Of a stretch of 64,000 nt of DNA, positions 19,364 through 29,300 are shown in pieces (position 1 is the first letter of the stretch; each line of letters begins with the position of its first letter). The notes beneath the pieces were generated by a model. That model searched no databases, had not been told where the DNA came from, and worked only from the letters and a program-made list of their open reading frames with translations. Source of the DNA: Flavobacterium sp. CS20 (GTDB lineage Bacteria; Bacteroidota; Bacteroidia; Flavobacteriales; Flavobacteriaceae); the NCBI RefSeq assembly GCF_018080005.1, contig NZ_CP073015.1, forward strand, positions 1,488,001 through 1,552,000, given 5' to 3'. The position numbers and the translations under genes are program-made.

Positions 19364-20656
19364 TTATTTTAATGCTGAAAAGCTTAAACCAATAGAAGTA
19401 AAAAACGCATCAAAATTTTGAGATGTTCGTGAATATTGATTAAATTCTATATTGATGCTTTTCAAACCAAAACTGCCAACCCTAAATTTAGTTAAAGGAT
19501 CATAATATTTGAAACCCAAACCATATTGATGAGCGTCGTATTCTGATAAATCATAATCTGAAGTGTAATATTCATCTGTCGAAAGTGCTTGATTAAATGC
19601 GTTAAAATAATCTGCAGAAGTTTGCGTATAAAAACGATAAGATGGATATAAAGTGTATTTTAAACCCAATTTTATGGGCAACTCAAATTCAATGGTATGA
19701 GAATTTATACCCCAATCATCGGTATAAAACCTGTAGTAACTTCTCAATATAAAATTTTCTGAGATATAAAAACTTGTTCTATTGGCCAAGGCAATTTTGA
19801 ATCTTGAGTCTGGTAATTTCTCAACATCATTGCCGAGAGTAAAATCTTCAGCAACGCTATCTTCTATATCTGCAAACATCACCCTATGATGAGGCGTTGA
19901 TAGCAAGCCATCTTGTAATATAAAATCAGAAATAAATACGGTTTGAATGCTTTTTGATAAAATTTGAGAAATGTTTAAACCTAAATTAAATGTATTTCTG
20001 TTTTCGTTATCAAATTGAGTAAAATTTGGTGCAAAATTTGTTTCACCAACAAAATCAAATCTATTGATATTAAATCCATCTCTAAATTCTATGGGGTAAA
20101 TTGGACTCAAAAAATCTATAAAGACATTACCACGCAATTGAATTTCGGTGTTTTTTTCATTAAACAAGCGTGAGTAGCTACCGCCAAAGCCTATCGAAGT
20201 ATAGTCATATTCATTGGCAAACGAAATATTTGCATTCCAAATGGTATTTCTATCGTCTGAAGAATGGCTGTAATTAGCCGATAAAGCGACCCAATTATCT
20301 TTTTGAGATTCTCCTGTAGATTCAACAAAAGGATCTGCTCGTCCATCGCCATCAAAAGGATCAATATTGCTTGAAGAAGCTGAAGTATAAGCAGAAACCG
20401 AAGCATCTATGGTTAACACATCATCGTCGTTGAGTGGAATTGCTACGTTTATGGTTGGTGCAAAATCTGTGAGTTCTTCTGTGCCACGACCACCTGTTAC
20501 TGCAAGATTGTCGCCATCTTGTGAATAATAGCTAGATAAGACTTTGATTTCTGTTTGGTCTAAAACTCGTTTTTTGTATTCAGTATTGTCTTGTGCAATA
20601 GACTTCATAGAAATCCCGAGCATCAAAAGCCCCACTAACAAAATTTGATATTTCAT
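19364..20656 (-). CDS. DUF3570 protein, predicted outer-membrane beta-barrel
   Basis: This 430-residue protein has a signal peptide (about residues 1-21, ending SIAQ) and no helical membrane segments afterwards. Its sequence alternates aromatic and polar residues in strand-like stretches (for example FILRSYYRFYTDDWGI and IEFNQYSRTSQNFDAFFTSI, with a terminal aromatic-rich strand), consistent with a beta-barrel. It matches my recollection of DUF3570. It follows the DUF4266, ApbE and thioredoxin genes in one operon and is presumably its outer-membrane component. The biochemical role is unknown. Confidence 0.85.
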   Translation of the reverse strand: MKYQILLVGLLMLGISMKSIAQDNTEYKKRVLDQTEIKVLSSYYSQDGDNLAVTGGRGTEELTDFAPTINVAIPLNDDDVLTIDASVSAYTSASSSNIDPFDGDGRADPFVESTGESQKDNWVALSANYSHSSDDRNTIWNANISFANEYDYTSIGFGGSYSRLFNEKNTEIQLRGNVFIDFLSPIYPIEFRDGFNINRFDFVGETNFAPNFTQFDNENRNTFNLGLNISQILSKSIQTVFISDFILQDGLLSTPHHRVMFADIEDSVAEDFTLGNDVEKLPDSRFKIALANRTSFYISENFILRSYYRFYTDDWGINSHTIEFELPIKLGLKYTLYPSYRFYTQTSADYFNAFNQALSTDEYYTSDYDLSEYDAHQYGLGFKYYDPLTKFRVGSFGLKSINIEFNQYSRTSQNFDAFFTSIGLSFSALK

Positions 20657-20673
20657 ATTTATTTTTTATTGTA

Positions 20674-20886
20674 TTAATTACATCCACAACCACCACCTGT
20701 TTTGCCACCATTGGCACCTGCTGAAGCTTCTCTGTATGATTGAAAAGCTGATTTCATCTTGGCAGCATCACTTTGTGAAAGTTGCATATCAGGATCATTG
20801 ATTTTGACTTTTTCGTATTCTTTTACTGCTACACAAGATGTAAGCGACAAAAAAACAATTGAGATTAAACTGATTTTCTTTATCAT
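20674..20886 (-). CDS. DUF4266 small lipoprotein
   Basis: This 70-residue protein has a lipoprotein signal (SIVFLSLTSCVAVKEYEK, lipobox Cys18) and a short mature part that ends in a Gly/Cys-rich tail (GGKTGGGCGCN). The central ND..MQLSQSDAAKMKSAFQSYREA stretch is typical of DUF4266. The gene overlaps apbE by 4 bp and precedes the DUF3570 gene. It could tether or couple the redox partners in the periplasm, but no function is established. Confidence 0.85.
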   Translation of the reverse strand: MIKKISLISIVFLSLTSCVAVKEYEKVKINDPDMQLSQSDAAKMKSAFQSYREASAGANGGKTGGGCGCN

Positions 20887-21869
20887 TTTGAATTAATTTT
20901 TATTTTATTTGAAAGCACCAATGTTCCATCATCTTTAACTATTATAGCTTCTACATCTGGAAGTTGGTTGATGAGATTAATACCAACTTCTTCGCCCATA
21001 ACAAACATTGAAGTAGCCAGAGCATCAGCCAATTCAGCTTTTGGAGCAAAAACCGTTGCACTGATAATACCTTTGGTAGGCATACCTGTTCTTGGGTCAA
21101 TAATATGTGCATAACGCTGACCATCAACTGTAAAAAACTTTTCATAATTACCCGAAGTAACAACAGCCTGACGATTCAAATCAAACAATCCGAAGTTTTT
21201 AGTTTTATCCATTGGGTTGGTAATAGCAACCTTCCAAGCCGAACCATCGGGTTGAGTTCCCCAAGTATTCATATCACCAGAAGCATTGATAATTCCAGCT
21301 TTAACACCTTTTGACATCAACAAGGCTTTGGTTTTGTCTGCAAGATAACCTTTGCCAATGGCACCAAAACCGATACGCATACCTTTTTGTTTTAGAAATA
21401 CCGTTTGTTGTTTTTCATCGAGAATAATATTTTGGTAACCAATATTTCTAACGGAAGCCGTTATGACTTCTTTTTTTGGCAAAGTGGTTTCTCTTCCATC
21501 AAATGAAAATAAATGTTCAACAGCAAGAAAACTAATATCAAAAGCACCATCGGTGAGTTGTGATATGGCTTTTGAACGTTTGATCAGATCAAACAATTCT
21601 TTGTCAACTTTTACGGGTTTGATGCCGGCATTTCTATTGATTGCTGAAGTTTGTGATTCAGGTTTCCACGACGAGATAAGTTTTTCTATGCGATAAATTT
21701 CACTGACGGCCGTATCAATATAAGCTTGAGCTATAGTTTTGTTTTGGGCTACAACCGTAATATCAAAATTGCTACCCATCAAACCCAGAGATCGTTTGTG
21801 AATTTCTTGTGCTTTAAGGTTTATAAAACTCAAAACACAAATAAACAAAATTGTAAATTTAGTATGCAT
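20883..21869 (-). CDS. apbE: FAD:protein FMN transferase (ApbE family)
   Basis: The 328-residue protein starts with a signal peptide (residues 1-20) and has ApbE features: LGLMGSNFDITV, SINAS/NASGDMNTWGTQPDGS, the DPRTGMPTKG segment and SATVFAPKAELADALATSMFVMGEEVG, which holds the metal-binding residues. It covalently attaches FMN from FAD to threonine of exported partner proteins. It overlaps the thioredoxin-like gene upstream by 11 bp and DUF4266 downstream by 4 bp. No D-G/S-A/G-T-S/T flavinylation motif was seen in the neighbouring products, so the target is not evident. Confidence 0.93.
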   Translation of the reverse strand: MHTKFTILFICVLSFINLKAQEIHKRSLGLMGSNFDITVVAQNKTIAQAYIDTAVSEIYRIEKLISSWKPESQTSAINRNAGIKPVKVDKELFDLIKRSKAISQLTDGAFDISFLAVEHLFSFDGRETTLPKKEVITASVRNIGYQNIILDEKQQTVFLKQKGMRIGFGAIGKGYLADKTKALLMSKGVKAGIINASGDMNTWGTQPDGSAWKVAITNPMDKTKNFGLFDLNRQAVVTSGNYEKFFTVDGQRYAHIIDPRTGMPTKGIISATVFAPKAELADALATSMFVMGEEVGINLINQLPDVEAIIVKDDGTLVLSNKIKINSK

Positions 21870-22287
21870 TTATGGCTTTTATATATGCTTGAGGATCAAC
21901 ATTTTCATAACCAAGTTGATTGAGCACCTTGCCATTAGCATCCATCAATACAACAAGAGGAAAATATCCTTTCGGGTTGTAATGTTCAGCTAACCATTTG
22001 TTGTGCTCTTGTTGGTCTTTTGGAAGTTGATTTTTTTTAAAACGCGGAAAATCTGCTTTCAACAAAACTAAGTTGTCCTTAGCATAATTTTGAAATACTT
22101 CTGAAGTCCAGATTTTCTTTTCAAGCTTTATGCAAGGTGCACACCAGTCTGAGCCAGAAAAAACTAATAATATTTGTTTATTTTCATCTTGAGCTAATTG
22201 CTTGGACTTATCAAGATTTGATTGCCAATCTTGGGCACTCAAGGTCAAGCTAATGAATAAAACAGAAAGTTGGAAAACAAGTTTCAT
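21859..22287 (-). CDS. periplasmic thioredoxin-family protein
   Basis: This 142-residue protein has a signal peptide (about residues 1-18, ending LSA) and a thioredoxin fold with the redox motif SDWCAPCIKLE (CxxC at about residues 51-54) and the cis-proline region GYFPLVVLMDANGKV. It is the first gene of the ApbE/DUF4266/DUF3570 operon. A likely job is keeping cysteines of the partner proteins, such as the CGC tail of DUF4266, in the right redox state. This is inference. Confidence 0.9.
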   Translation of the reverse strand: MKLVFQLSVLFISLTLSAQDWQSNLDKSKQLAQDENKQILLVFSGSDWCAPCIKLEKKIWTSEVFQNYAKDNLVLLKADFPRFKKNQLPKDQQEHNKWLAEHYNPKGYFPLVVLMDANGKVLNQLGYENVDPQAYIKAINAY

Positions 22288-22360
22288 TTTATGAATGTTT
22301 TTATAAATAACGCATTTTTTTTTTAATCTTAATATCTACAACATAAATCTTAAGCTAATC

Positions 22361-23737
22361 TTAAGTTTTAAAATATAAACTAAACCTTGTTATTCCATTT
22401 TCAGAAATCACATCTATAGGTATATCAAGGGCTTCTGTCGCTTTCTTAACAATAGCTAAACCTAAGCCATAGCCTATTTCTGAAATTTCGTGATTTTTGT
22501 TTCTGTAAAATGGAATAAAGATTTCTTCTAAATCTTCTTTTGAAATTTCAGGACCATAATTTTGAATAAATACAAAAAACCCATCAGAAACATCTTTTGA
22601 AAACACACTGATTTGAGATTTGACATCTGCGTATTTTACGGCGTTGGAAATCAAATTATCAAAAATTAAACTCAAGAAGCTTTTTTTAAGATAAACCGTT
22701 TTATTTTTAAGGTTTTTATCAAGGTCTAAAACCAAATTTTTTGAAACAATAGGGCGTTTATAATCTGTAAACAATTGTTCTAAGAGTAAATACAAATTAA
22801 TGTTTTCAAAATCTAAATGTCTATTTAATTTATTGATTCGTGCGAGAATTAGCAATTTTTCAACGGCATCGGTCATTTCGTCAATTTTATGTATGGCTTT
22901 TTGCACTTCTCGTCTGTATTCTAATTCTGTTCGTGGTTTTCGCAATAAAATTTCTAAATTACCTTTCATAACAGACAGTGGCGTTCTTAATTGATGAGAC
23001 GCATCTGCAGTAAATTGTTTTTCGCGTTTTAAGCCTTCATCAATGCGGTCAAGAAAATCGTTAATAGCTACTGAAAGAGTTTGCAACTCATCTCCATTTT
23101 CTACCACACTTACACGTTTGTCAAGATTTCCTGTATGAATTTCACTTACCCGATTGGCTATTTTTGTAATCGGTTTTATGGTAATGTTTGAAATAAGTTT
23201 AGAGGTAAAAAAAGTAATGATGAGTAAAATAGGATAAATGATCATCAACATATCCTGTAGAGCGTCTAAAACCAATTCGGTATCTCCAAAAGACGTGGCA
23301 ATGCCAATATAACCAGCAACTTGGCCAGAATGTTGTAATGGAATTTGAATTTGCCTTATAGTATTATTGTTTAATACTTTATTTGTGATAAAGATTTCAT
23401 TTTGAGACAAATCAAACTCTAAATGTTGACTGTGTAAGTTTGTTGACTTGTCTATAGATTGACCATTTTTATCTACTAATTCAACAAACAATGGATAAAC
23501 TTCTACTTCAACGTGCTCGCGTTCTAACCATTCTTCTTTGTAAGCAAAATAAATACTGTCTGGCTTTACTTTAATTTCATAAATATGTTTTTGAGCTTCA
23601 AATTCTAACTTTTGGTCAATTTGTAATAAACTTTGTTTTTTTACACTTAAATAAATCACGACAAAAACCACCAATGATATACTGGCTATACCTATGACAG
23701 AATAAAAAGCGATGCGATTTTTAATAGATATTTTCAT
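22361..23737 (-). CDS. sensor histidine kinase
   Basis: The 458-residue membrane kinase has a first membrane segment at about residues 9-32, a periplasmic sensor region to about 160, and a second segment at about 162-182. HAMP follows, then HisKA with DASHQLRTPLS (phospho-acceptor His248), and an ATPase domain with LIFDNLISNAVKYAD (N box) and GYGLGLAIVKK (G2 box). Its start overlaps the response-regulator stop (ATGA), so the two are coupled. Its place next to the metal-efflux genes suggests it senses a metal, but the sensor domain itself is not diagnostic. Confidence 0.93.
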   Translation of the reverse strand: MKISIKNRIAFYSVIGIASISLVVFVVIYLSVKKQSLLQIDQKLEFEAQKHIYEIKVKPDSIYFAYKEEWLEREHVEVEVYPLFVELVDKNGQSIDKSTNLHSQHLEFDLSQNEIFITNKVLNNNTIRQIQIPLQHSGQVAGYIGIATSFGDTELVLDALQDMLMIIYPILLIITFFTSKLISNITIKPITKIANRVSEIHTGNLDKRVSVVENGDELQTLSVAINDFLDRIDEGLKREKQFTADASHQLRTPLSVMKGNLEILLRKPRTELEYRREVQKAIHKIDEMTDAVEKLLILARINKLNRHLDFENINLYLLLEQLFTDYKRPIVSKNLVLDLDKNLKNKTVYLKKSFLSLIFDNLISNAVKYADVKSQISVFSKDVSDGFFVFIQNYGPEISKEDLEEIFIPFYRNKNHEISEIGYGLGLAIVKKATEALDIPIDVISENGITRFSLYFKT

Positions 23738-24414
23738 GATGCATCAGCCATAAATCCAACACCTCTGACAGTTTTAATCAACTCATTTTTTTTGAGGTTT
23801 AGTTTTTTTCTTATCGCATTCATAAACACGTCTAAAACACCAGAATCATAATCAAAATTAATGTCCCAAACATGCTCCAAAATAGCATTGCGTTCACAAA
23901 CTTTGCCTTTATTTTGCATTAAATATTTTAAAAAATTATACTCTTTTTCGGTTAAGTTAATTTTATTTTCATCACAAAACACTTGGTGTTTACTCACGTT
24001 CATTTTGATATGACCTAATTCTAAAATATCATCTATGTTATAAAAAATACGCAAATGGGTTTCTATGCGGGCGAGAAGTTCTTCAAAGTTAAACGGTTTT
24101 TTGACATAATCGTTTGCACCACTTTTTAAGCCATCTATGGTGTCTTCAATGGTGTCTTTTGCTGTTAAAAAAATAATTGGAGCTTTAAACTGTTTTGCTC
24201 TAAGGGTTTTGCAAACTTCAATGCCGTTTAATTTTGGCATCAACCAATCTAACAAAATCAAATCAACACTGTTTTTTAAAGCCATTTCTAAAGCTTGTTT
24301 TCCATCTTTGGCTACTAAAACTTGATATTCTTCTTCCTGAAGACCTTGTTTTAAAAAATTTACAATTTCTTGTTGATCTTCAGCAATAAGGATTTTAAAG
24401 CTTGAATTTTGCAT
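23734..24414 (-). CDS. OmpR/PhoB-family response regulator
   Basis: This 226-residue regulator has a receiver domain (acidic pocket AED at about residues 11-13, phospho-acceptor Asp56 in DLILLDWLMP, LTAKD lysine) and a winged-helix output domain near the C-terminus (LTEKEYNFLKYL, RNAILEHVWD, VFMNAIRKKL, IKTVRGVGFMA). It lies directly upstream of the sensor kinase. Its 5' end and the DNA before it are repeated in degraded form at 25098-25237, which places a toxin-antitoxin cassette between this gene and the efflux operon. Confidence 0.95.
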   Translation of the reverse strand: MQNSSFKILIAEDQQEIVNFLKQGLQEEEYQVLVAKDGKQALEMALKNSVDLILLDWLMPKLNGIEVCKTLRAKQFKAPIIFLTAKDTIEDTIDGLKSGANDYVKKPFNFEELLARIETHLRIFYNIDDILELGHIKMNVSKHQVFCDENKINLTEKEYNFLKYLMQNKGKVCERNAILEHVWDINFDYDSGVLDVFMNAIRKKLNLKKNELIKTVRGVGFMADAS

Positions 24415-24468
24415 TTTGAAATATACAGATTTTTATTGACATTTATTTTTCAACCAAATCAAAAAAAC
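24328..24468. repeat. direct repeat copy 1 (contains the intact response-regulator start)
   Basis: The segment from codon 29 of the response-regulator gene through its start and on to a CAACCAAATC...AAAAACG stretch aligns without net gaps to 25098-25237, offset by exactly 770 bp. Part of the outer end resembles the 3' end of the periplasmic adaptor gene (FDLVEK and stop). Confidence 0.8.
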
Positions 24469-24514
24469 GTATCTTAAAAAGCATTACTAATAGTTCTTAT
24501 TGTGCAGTCATATT

Positions 24515-24820
24515 TTATTTTCGCTCGTTCCATATTTCAGGATTTCTACTCGTATGAAATATCGCAATCACTTGTATAGAAGTATTAATAATTCGATAAT
24601 AAATCACAAATGGAAATTTTTTAATGACATATTTTCTTACATCTTTATGAGCTATAGGAAAAGTAACGGGGTTTTCTTTAATATTCTCAAAACCAAGTTT
24701 TATTCTTTGAAAGAAAGTATCAGCAACTTTGGGATTATTCTCATAATAAAATTCGTATGATTTATCTAAGTCCAATTCTGCTTCATCTGATAATTGAAGA
24801 CTAAACGGCTTTGTTTTCAT
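24515..24820 (-). CDS. RelE/ParE-family toxin
   Basis: This 101-residue protein has the ParE/RelE pattern: SDEAELDLDKSYEFYYENNPKVADTF at the N-terminal helices, HKDVRKYVIKKFPFVIYYRI in the central strands, and IFHTSRNPEIW at the end. It would act as an mRNA endonuclease or gyrase poison held in check by its partner. Its start overlaps the upstream antitoxin gene by 20 bp. The pair occupies the interval between two 140-bp direct repeats. Confidence 0.88.
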   Translation of the reverse strand: MKTKPFSLQLSDEAELDLDKSYEFYYENNPKVADTFFQRIKLGFENIKENPVTFPIAHKDVRKYVIKKFPFVIYYRIINTSIQVIAIFHTSRNPEIWNERK

Positions 24821-25028
24821 ACTTCTTTTTAATCAAATCCCAATTTTTAAAAGTCGTTTCTCCGTTTTCAATTTTTTGCAATCTTTTATCAAGTAAATCT
24901 CTATGTTCTGCTGGTAGCTCATGCAATTCTTCTTTTACATTAACTATCTCGATATAATCAATCTCTTTGATTAAATTAAGAAATGTAGTTATTTTACTCT
25001 GCTCCTTTATATTAACTGTAATTTCCAT
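24801..25028 (-). CDS. antitoxin of the RelE/ParE-type pair
   Basis: The 75-residue product (MEITVNIKEQSKITTFLNLI onward) is predicted helical with a C-terminal NWDLIKKKYENKA, and matches small addiction-module antitoxins of Bacteroidota. It overlaps the toxin gene by 20 bp on the same strand, the usual antitoxin-first order. No separate DNA-binding domain is obvious. Identification depends on the partner. Confidence 0.78.
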   Translation of the reverse strand: MEITVNIKEQSKITTFLNLIKEIDYIEIVNVKEELHELPAEHRDLLDKRLQKIENGETTFKNWDLIKKKYENKAV

Positions 25029-25097
25029 GACAATTCATTTAGTTCAAATATACGGATTTAAAATATTAATCTCAATTTTGGTAATATTAAAATTATT

Positions 25098-25184
25098 AAA
25101 TTCATATTCAAGATTTTGTTTGAGAAAATTGACAATTTCTACTTGACCTTAAGCTATTTGGTTTTGAATATTTGACTCTTGCAT
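25098..25184 (-). pseudogene. fragment of a response-regulator gene 5' end
   Basis: From an ATG at 25184 the translation aligns with the first 29 residues of the response regulator at 24414: both read M-Q at the start and EIVNFLKQ at residues 16-23. The copy has a TAA at codon 12 and stops resembling the gene after about residue 29. It is the degraded half of the direct duplication surrounding the toxin-antitoxin cassette. Confidence 0.82.
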
Positions 25185-25237
25185 TTTTAAATATAAATTT
25201 TTCCAGTTGACTTTATTTTTCAACCAAATCAAAAACG
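25098..25237. repeat. direct repeat copy 2 (contains the intact adaptor 3' end)
   Basis: Counterpart of 24328-24468, displaced by exactly 770 bp over both the ATG and the CAACCAAATC block. Here the adaptor gene 3' end is intact and the regulator start is decayed, the reverse of copy 1. The 629 bp between the copies carry the toxin-antitoxin pair. Confidence 0.8.
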
Positions 25238-26352
25238 CCTTGGGTTAGAAATCGGTCAGTGTTTTTAATCGTAAATTCGCTTTGCAAAGCTCGTCTATTT
25301 CTTTGTTCAGCTGAGTTTTGGACTTCAATAAATTCAAAGATGAAAGCGTCTTGGGTATCTTCTTTTAGACGCAAAACTTTTAAAGTGTTTTCAGTTTCTA
25401 CAAAGGCTGAAGCAGGCAAACTCAAGTGAACTTGTGGATTATTTTTAAAATAAGCTTCCACAAACATACCGACCGAAAAGTTGTGAGACTCATCAACAGG
25501 ATGTGCATGCACGCGAACAGTGCGATTATCGTTAATTTCAGCACCGACCAAATGCACATAAGCCTTAAAAGTTTGATCAGATACTTCAGGGATTTTAAAT
25601 TCTAAAGTATCGCCAACATTTACTTTCATAATATCTTTTTCAAATACATTTAATTCTAAGTGAATATGTTCGGTATCCAAAATTTCCATCATCATTGTTG
25701 ATGGTTGAATATGCATTCCTTTTGAGACATTAACTTTTGAAATCTTACCTGAAATCGGGGCGTAAATATTGATTTGTTCTGAAAAATTTCCATCTAAAAC
25801 CTGATTGATGCTAACATTCATCAATTCTAAGGTGCGGCGTTGTCCTTTGACTTTTGCAGATAGGCTCATATAATCGCTTTTGGCTTTTTGAAAAACCTTT
25901 TCTGACACGACATTGTCATTAAACAAGTTTTGTTTTCGTTCAAATTCGGATTCCAAATAATTGAGTTGATTGTAGTTTTCAACAAAATTTTGTTGTAGCT
26001 GAATAAAATCTGGATTGGTTAATTGAATGAGTAAATCGCCTTTTTTAACTTCATCACCGATTAAAAGATGCGTTTCGCTGACAAATCCGCTAAAAAAAGA
26101 ACTCACTTCTGCCCTATTTTCTGGTGGCACATCTATCATTCCTGTGGCTTTAAAACGCTCAGCAAACACTGCAGAATCTGCTTTTTCAATTTTAAAATTA
26201 CCAGATTTAAACTGGGCTTTGGTCAAAACAATTTCATTATCGTTTGTTTTGACTTGTTTATCTTCACTTGGTATTTCGTTTTCAGTTGAATTGTTACACG
26301 CAAATAACATGAGTGATAAAAGACTAAGAATATAAATATTTAGATTTTTCAT
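25213..26352 (-). CDS. RND efflux periplasmic adaptor (CusB/CzcB-like) lipoprotein
   Basis: The 379-residue membrane-fusion protein has a lipoprotein signal (SLLSLMLFACNNS, lipobox Cys19), a barrel-sandwich half (GFVSETHLLIGDEVKKGDLLIQL), a coiled-coil hairpin (about residues 118-175) and a second lipoyl half (IYAPISGKISKVNVSKGMHI), then a beta-barrel domain. It links the RND pump at the inner membrane with the outer-membrane factor. It lies 4 bp after the pump-TolC gene. Metal ligand residues could not be assigned. Confidence 0.93.
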   Translation of the reverse strand: MKNLNIYILSLLSLMLFACNNSTENEIPSEDKQVKTNDNEIVLTKAQFKSGNFKIEKADSAVFAERFKATGMIDVPPENRAEVSSFFSGFVSETHLLIGDEVKKGDLLIQLTNPDFIQLQQNFVENYNQLNYLESEFERKQNLFNDNVVSEKVFQKAKSDYMSLSAKVKGQRRTLELMNVSINQVLDGNFSEQINIYAPISGKISKVNVSKGMHIQPSTMMMEILDTEHIHLELNVFEKDIMKVNVGDTLEFKIPEVSDQTFKAYVHLVGAEINDNRTVRVHAHPVDESHNFSVGMFVEAYFKNNPQVHLSLPASAFVETENTLKVLRLKEDTQDAFIFEFIEVQNSAEQRNRRALQSEFTIKNTDRFLTQGVFDLVEK

Positions 26353-26356
26353 GATA

Positions 26357-29300
26357 TTAGTTTAAAAGTAAATAATTGAGTTGAATAACAGTTGTGTTGT
26401 AATTGGATAATACATCCATATAATTCAGTTTGATTTGCATAGCATTATCAACACTTTGCACATATTGAAAAAAATCGATTTCGCCATTTTTGTAGCTACT
26501 TTCAGTGGTTTTTAGTATTTCTTCAGCCACTTGAAGTTGGGTGGTTTCAAAGCGGTTCAAATTTTCTGATTGCGTGGTCAAGGTTTGTAAAAGTTGATTT
26601 TGTTTGCTTTCAAGATTTAACCTGGTTTGCTCAAAATTATATTGAGCGACTTGTTTTTGAATATTTTTAGATTTGATTTTAGCTTTATCGCCAAAAAACA
26701 ATAAGGGGATTTTTATACCCAATTGATAACCATCATAATTTTTATCAATAGCAGAATTGTTTTTGATGAAATAACCCGCATAAAAATCGGGTAGTAATTT
26801 GTTTTTTGCCAATTTCCATTCATTTTTAGCCAGTTCAACTTGGGCTTGACTTAAATTAAGATCAGGTTGATTTTCTATATTGATAAAATCGATATCTAAA
26901 CGCTTAAGTTTTGCATTCTCAACACTGATTTCACGGTCTGTTTGCACTAAATTTTGCAGTTGAATTTGATTATTTTGCAATTGGTTATAAAGTATTGTTA
27001 ACTGATTTTGAATTTGACTTTGTTTAGATTGTGCGGTTATTTTTTCTAAATAAGTTGATTCGCCTTCTTCAAATCTTCGTTTAGCCATTCTATAAAAATC
27101 AGTATAAATACTGTCTAAATATGTATAAATTTGAAGTTTTTGTTGCAAAATAATATGATTTTGATAGGTCAATTCTAAATTTTTGAATTGAGTTCGAGTT
27201 TTTAAATCATAACTTAATTCACTGATTTTGGTTTGAGTTTTATTGCGTTTTAAGCGTTTGCCATAAACTGTAGGAAATTCAAAATTTTGAACGCCACCCC
27301 ATTGGTATAAAGATTGATTGGCTATGGGGTCTAAATCAGCTTCGTCATAATTATTAAACAGCTCTAGTTTGCTAAATTGAAACGCCTGACCTTGAGTCGC
27401 TTTTTGACTTTCTATATTTAATTTTGAAGCTTTTAAGCCTTTGTTATTGTTGAGCATTAAGGTTTTTAAACTATCAATACTTTGTGCTTGAGAATTAAAT
27501 GTAAAACCTAAGCCAATAATAATCAACCAAATACTGGGTTTTAGTTTGAAAGATTTCATATTAAATTTTTTATTTTCTATACTGGAATAGAATACGGGTA
27601 AAATGATTAATGTCAGTAATGTAGAAGTGATAAGACCGCCTATTACCACTGTGGCTAAAGGGCGTTGAACTTCTGCACCGGCACCTGTTGAAATTGCCAT
27701 TGGCAAAAAGCCGAGTGCTGTTGCACTTGCTGTTAATAATACAGCACGCAATCTATCTTGAGTGGCTAGGATGATATTGTTTTTAGTTAGACCTTTACCT
27801 TCTTTTTTGAGCTCTTTAAAATATTCTACTAAAATAATTCCATTGAGCACTGCAATACCAAACAAAGCAATAAAACCAACACCTGCTGAAATACTAAACG
27901 GCATATCTCTTAACCAAAGTAAAAAAACACCACCAACTGCAGAAAATGGAATGGCTGTAAAAATCAAGAGTGTATCTTTTAATGTTTCAAGAGCAAAATA
28001 TAGCAAGATAAAAATCAAAGCTAAAGCAATAGGCACAACGATTTTGAGACGTTTTAATGCACTTTGTAAATTTTCAAACTGACCACCGTAAGTTATATTA
28101 TAGCCGGTTGGTAGTTCTAAATCTTTGTTGATAATAGCCTGACAGTCTTCTACAACAGACTGCAAATCTCGATTTCTCACGTTAATTCCTACCACAATAC
28201 GGCGTCGAGTTTGATCTCTTGAAATTTTTGCAGGACCTTTATCATAAGCTATATCTGCAACTTCATTTAAAGGAATCTTACCATTGTTTGGTGTATCAAT
28301 CATTAAATTTTTTAAATCTGACAGCTCATTTCTGCTTTCTTTTTTAAGCCTAACCACTAAGTCAAAACGTCTTTCACCTTCAAAAACAACACCTGATTTT
28401 AAACCTGAAAATCCTGCAGTAATCACATCATTAATGTCTTGAATATTTAACCCATAACGGGCAATTTTTTGGCGATTATATTTGACAGCCATTTGTGGTA
28501 AACCGACAATTTTTTCAACAGAGATATCGCCAACGCCTTCAACATTTTCAACCAAACTTTTGACTTCGTTGCCTTTTTGAGCCAATATCTGTAAATCCTC
28601 ACCAAATATTTTAATGGCAATATCTGAACGCACGCCTGTGATGAGTTCATTAAAACGCATTTCTATAGGTTGAGTAAATTCCAACTCCATATTAGGGATG
28701 ATACTCAGTTTCTCTTTAATGAGCTCTGCAAGTTCTTCCTTAGTTTCAACAGAAGTCCACTCACTTTTGGGTTTAAGCCGAACAATGACATCTGAATCTT
28801 GCATCGACATCGGGTCAGTTGGCACTTCAGCAAGACCAATACGAGAGACGATTTGGCTAACTTCAGGAACTTCATCAAGGAGTATTTGCTCAATCCTTGT
28901 GGTGCGTTTGACTGTGCTTTCTAAAGATTTACCTGTTTTTAAAATCGGTTGAATCACAAAATCTCCTTCATCTAAAGTTGGCACAAACTCACCACCCATT
29001 TTGGTGAATGTAAAAACAGCAAAAGCAAGCAATAAAACTGATGAAATCAATATAAAACCTCTGTGATGTAATGCCCATCTTATACTAGGAAGATACAGTC
29101 TTTTAATCGTATTGATCAAACGTGCAGAAAAGTTTTTGTGTTGCAGTTTTGACGGTTTCAAAAACCAAGAACAAGCCACTGGAATCCAAGTAAAACACAT
29201 AATAATAGCACCGATAAGTGCAAAGCAAAACGTCATTGCCATAGGTCTAAACATTTTACCTTCTACACCGGTCAAGGCCAGAATAGGAATAAATACAATC

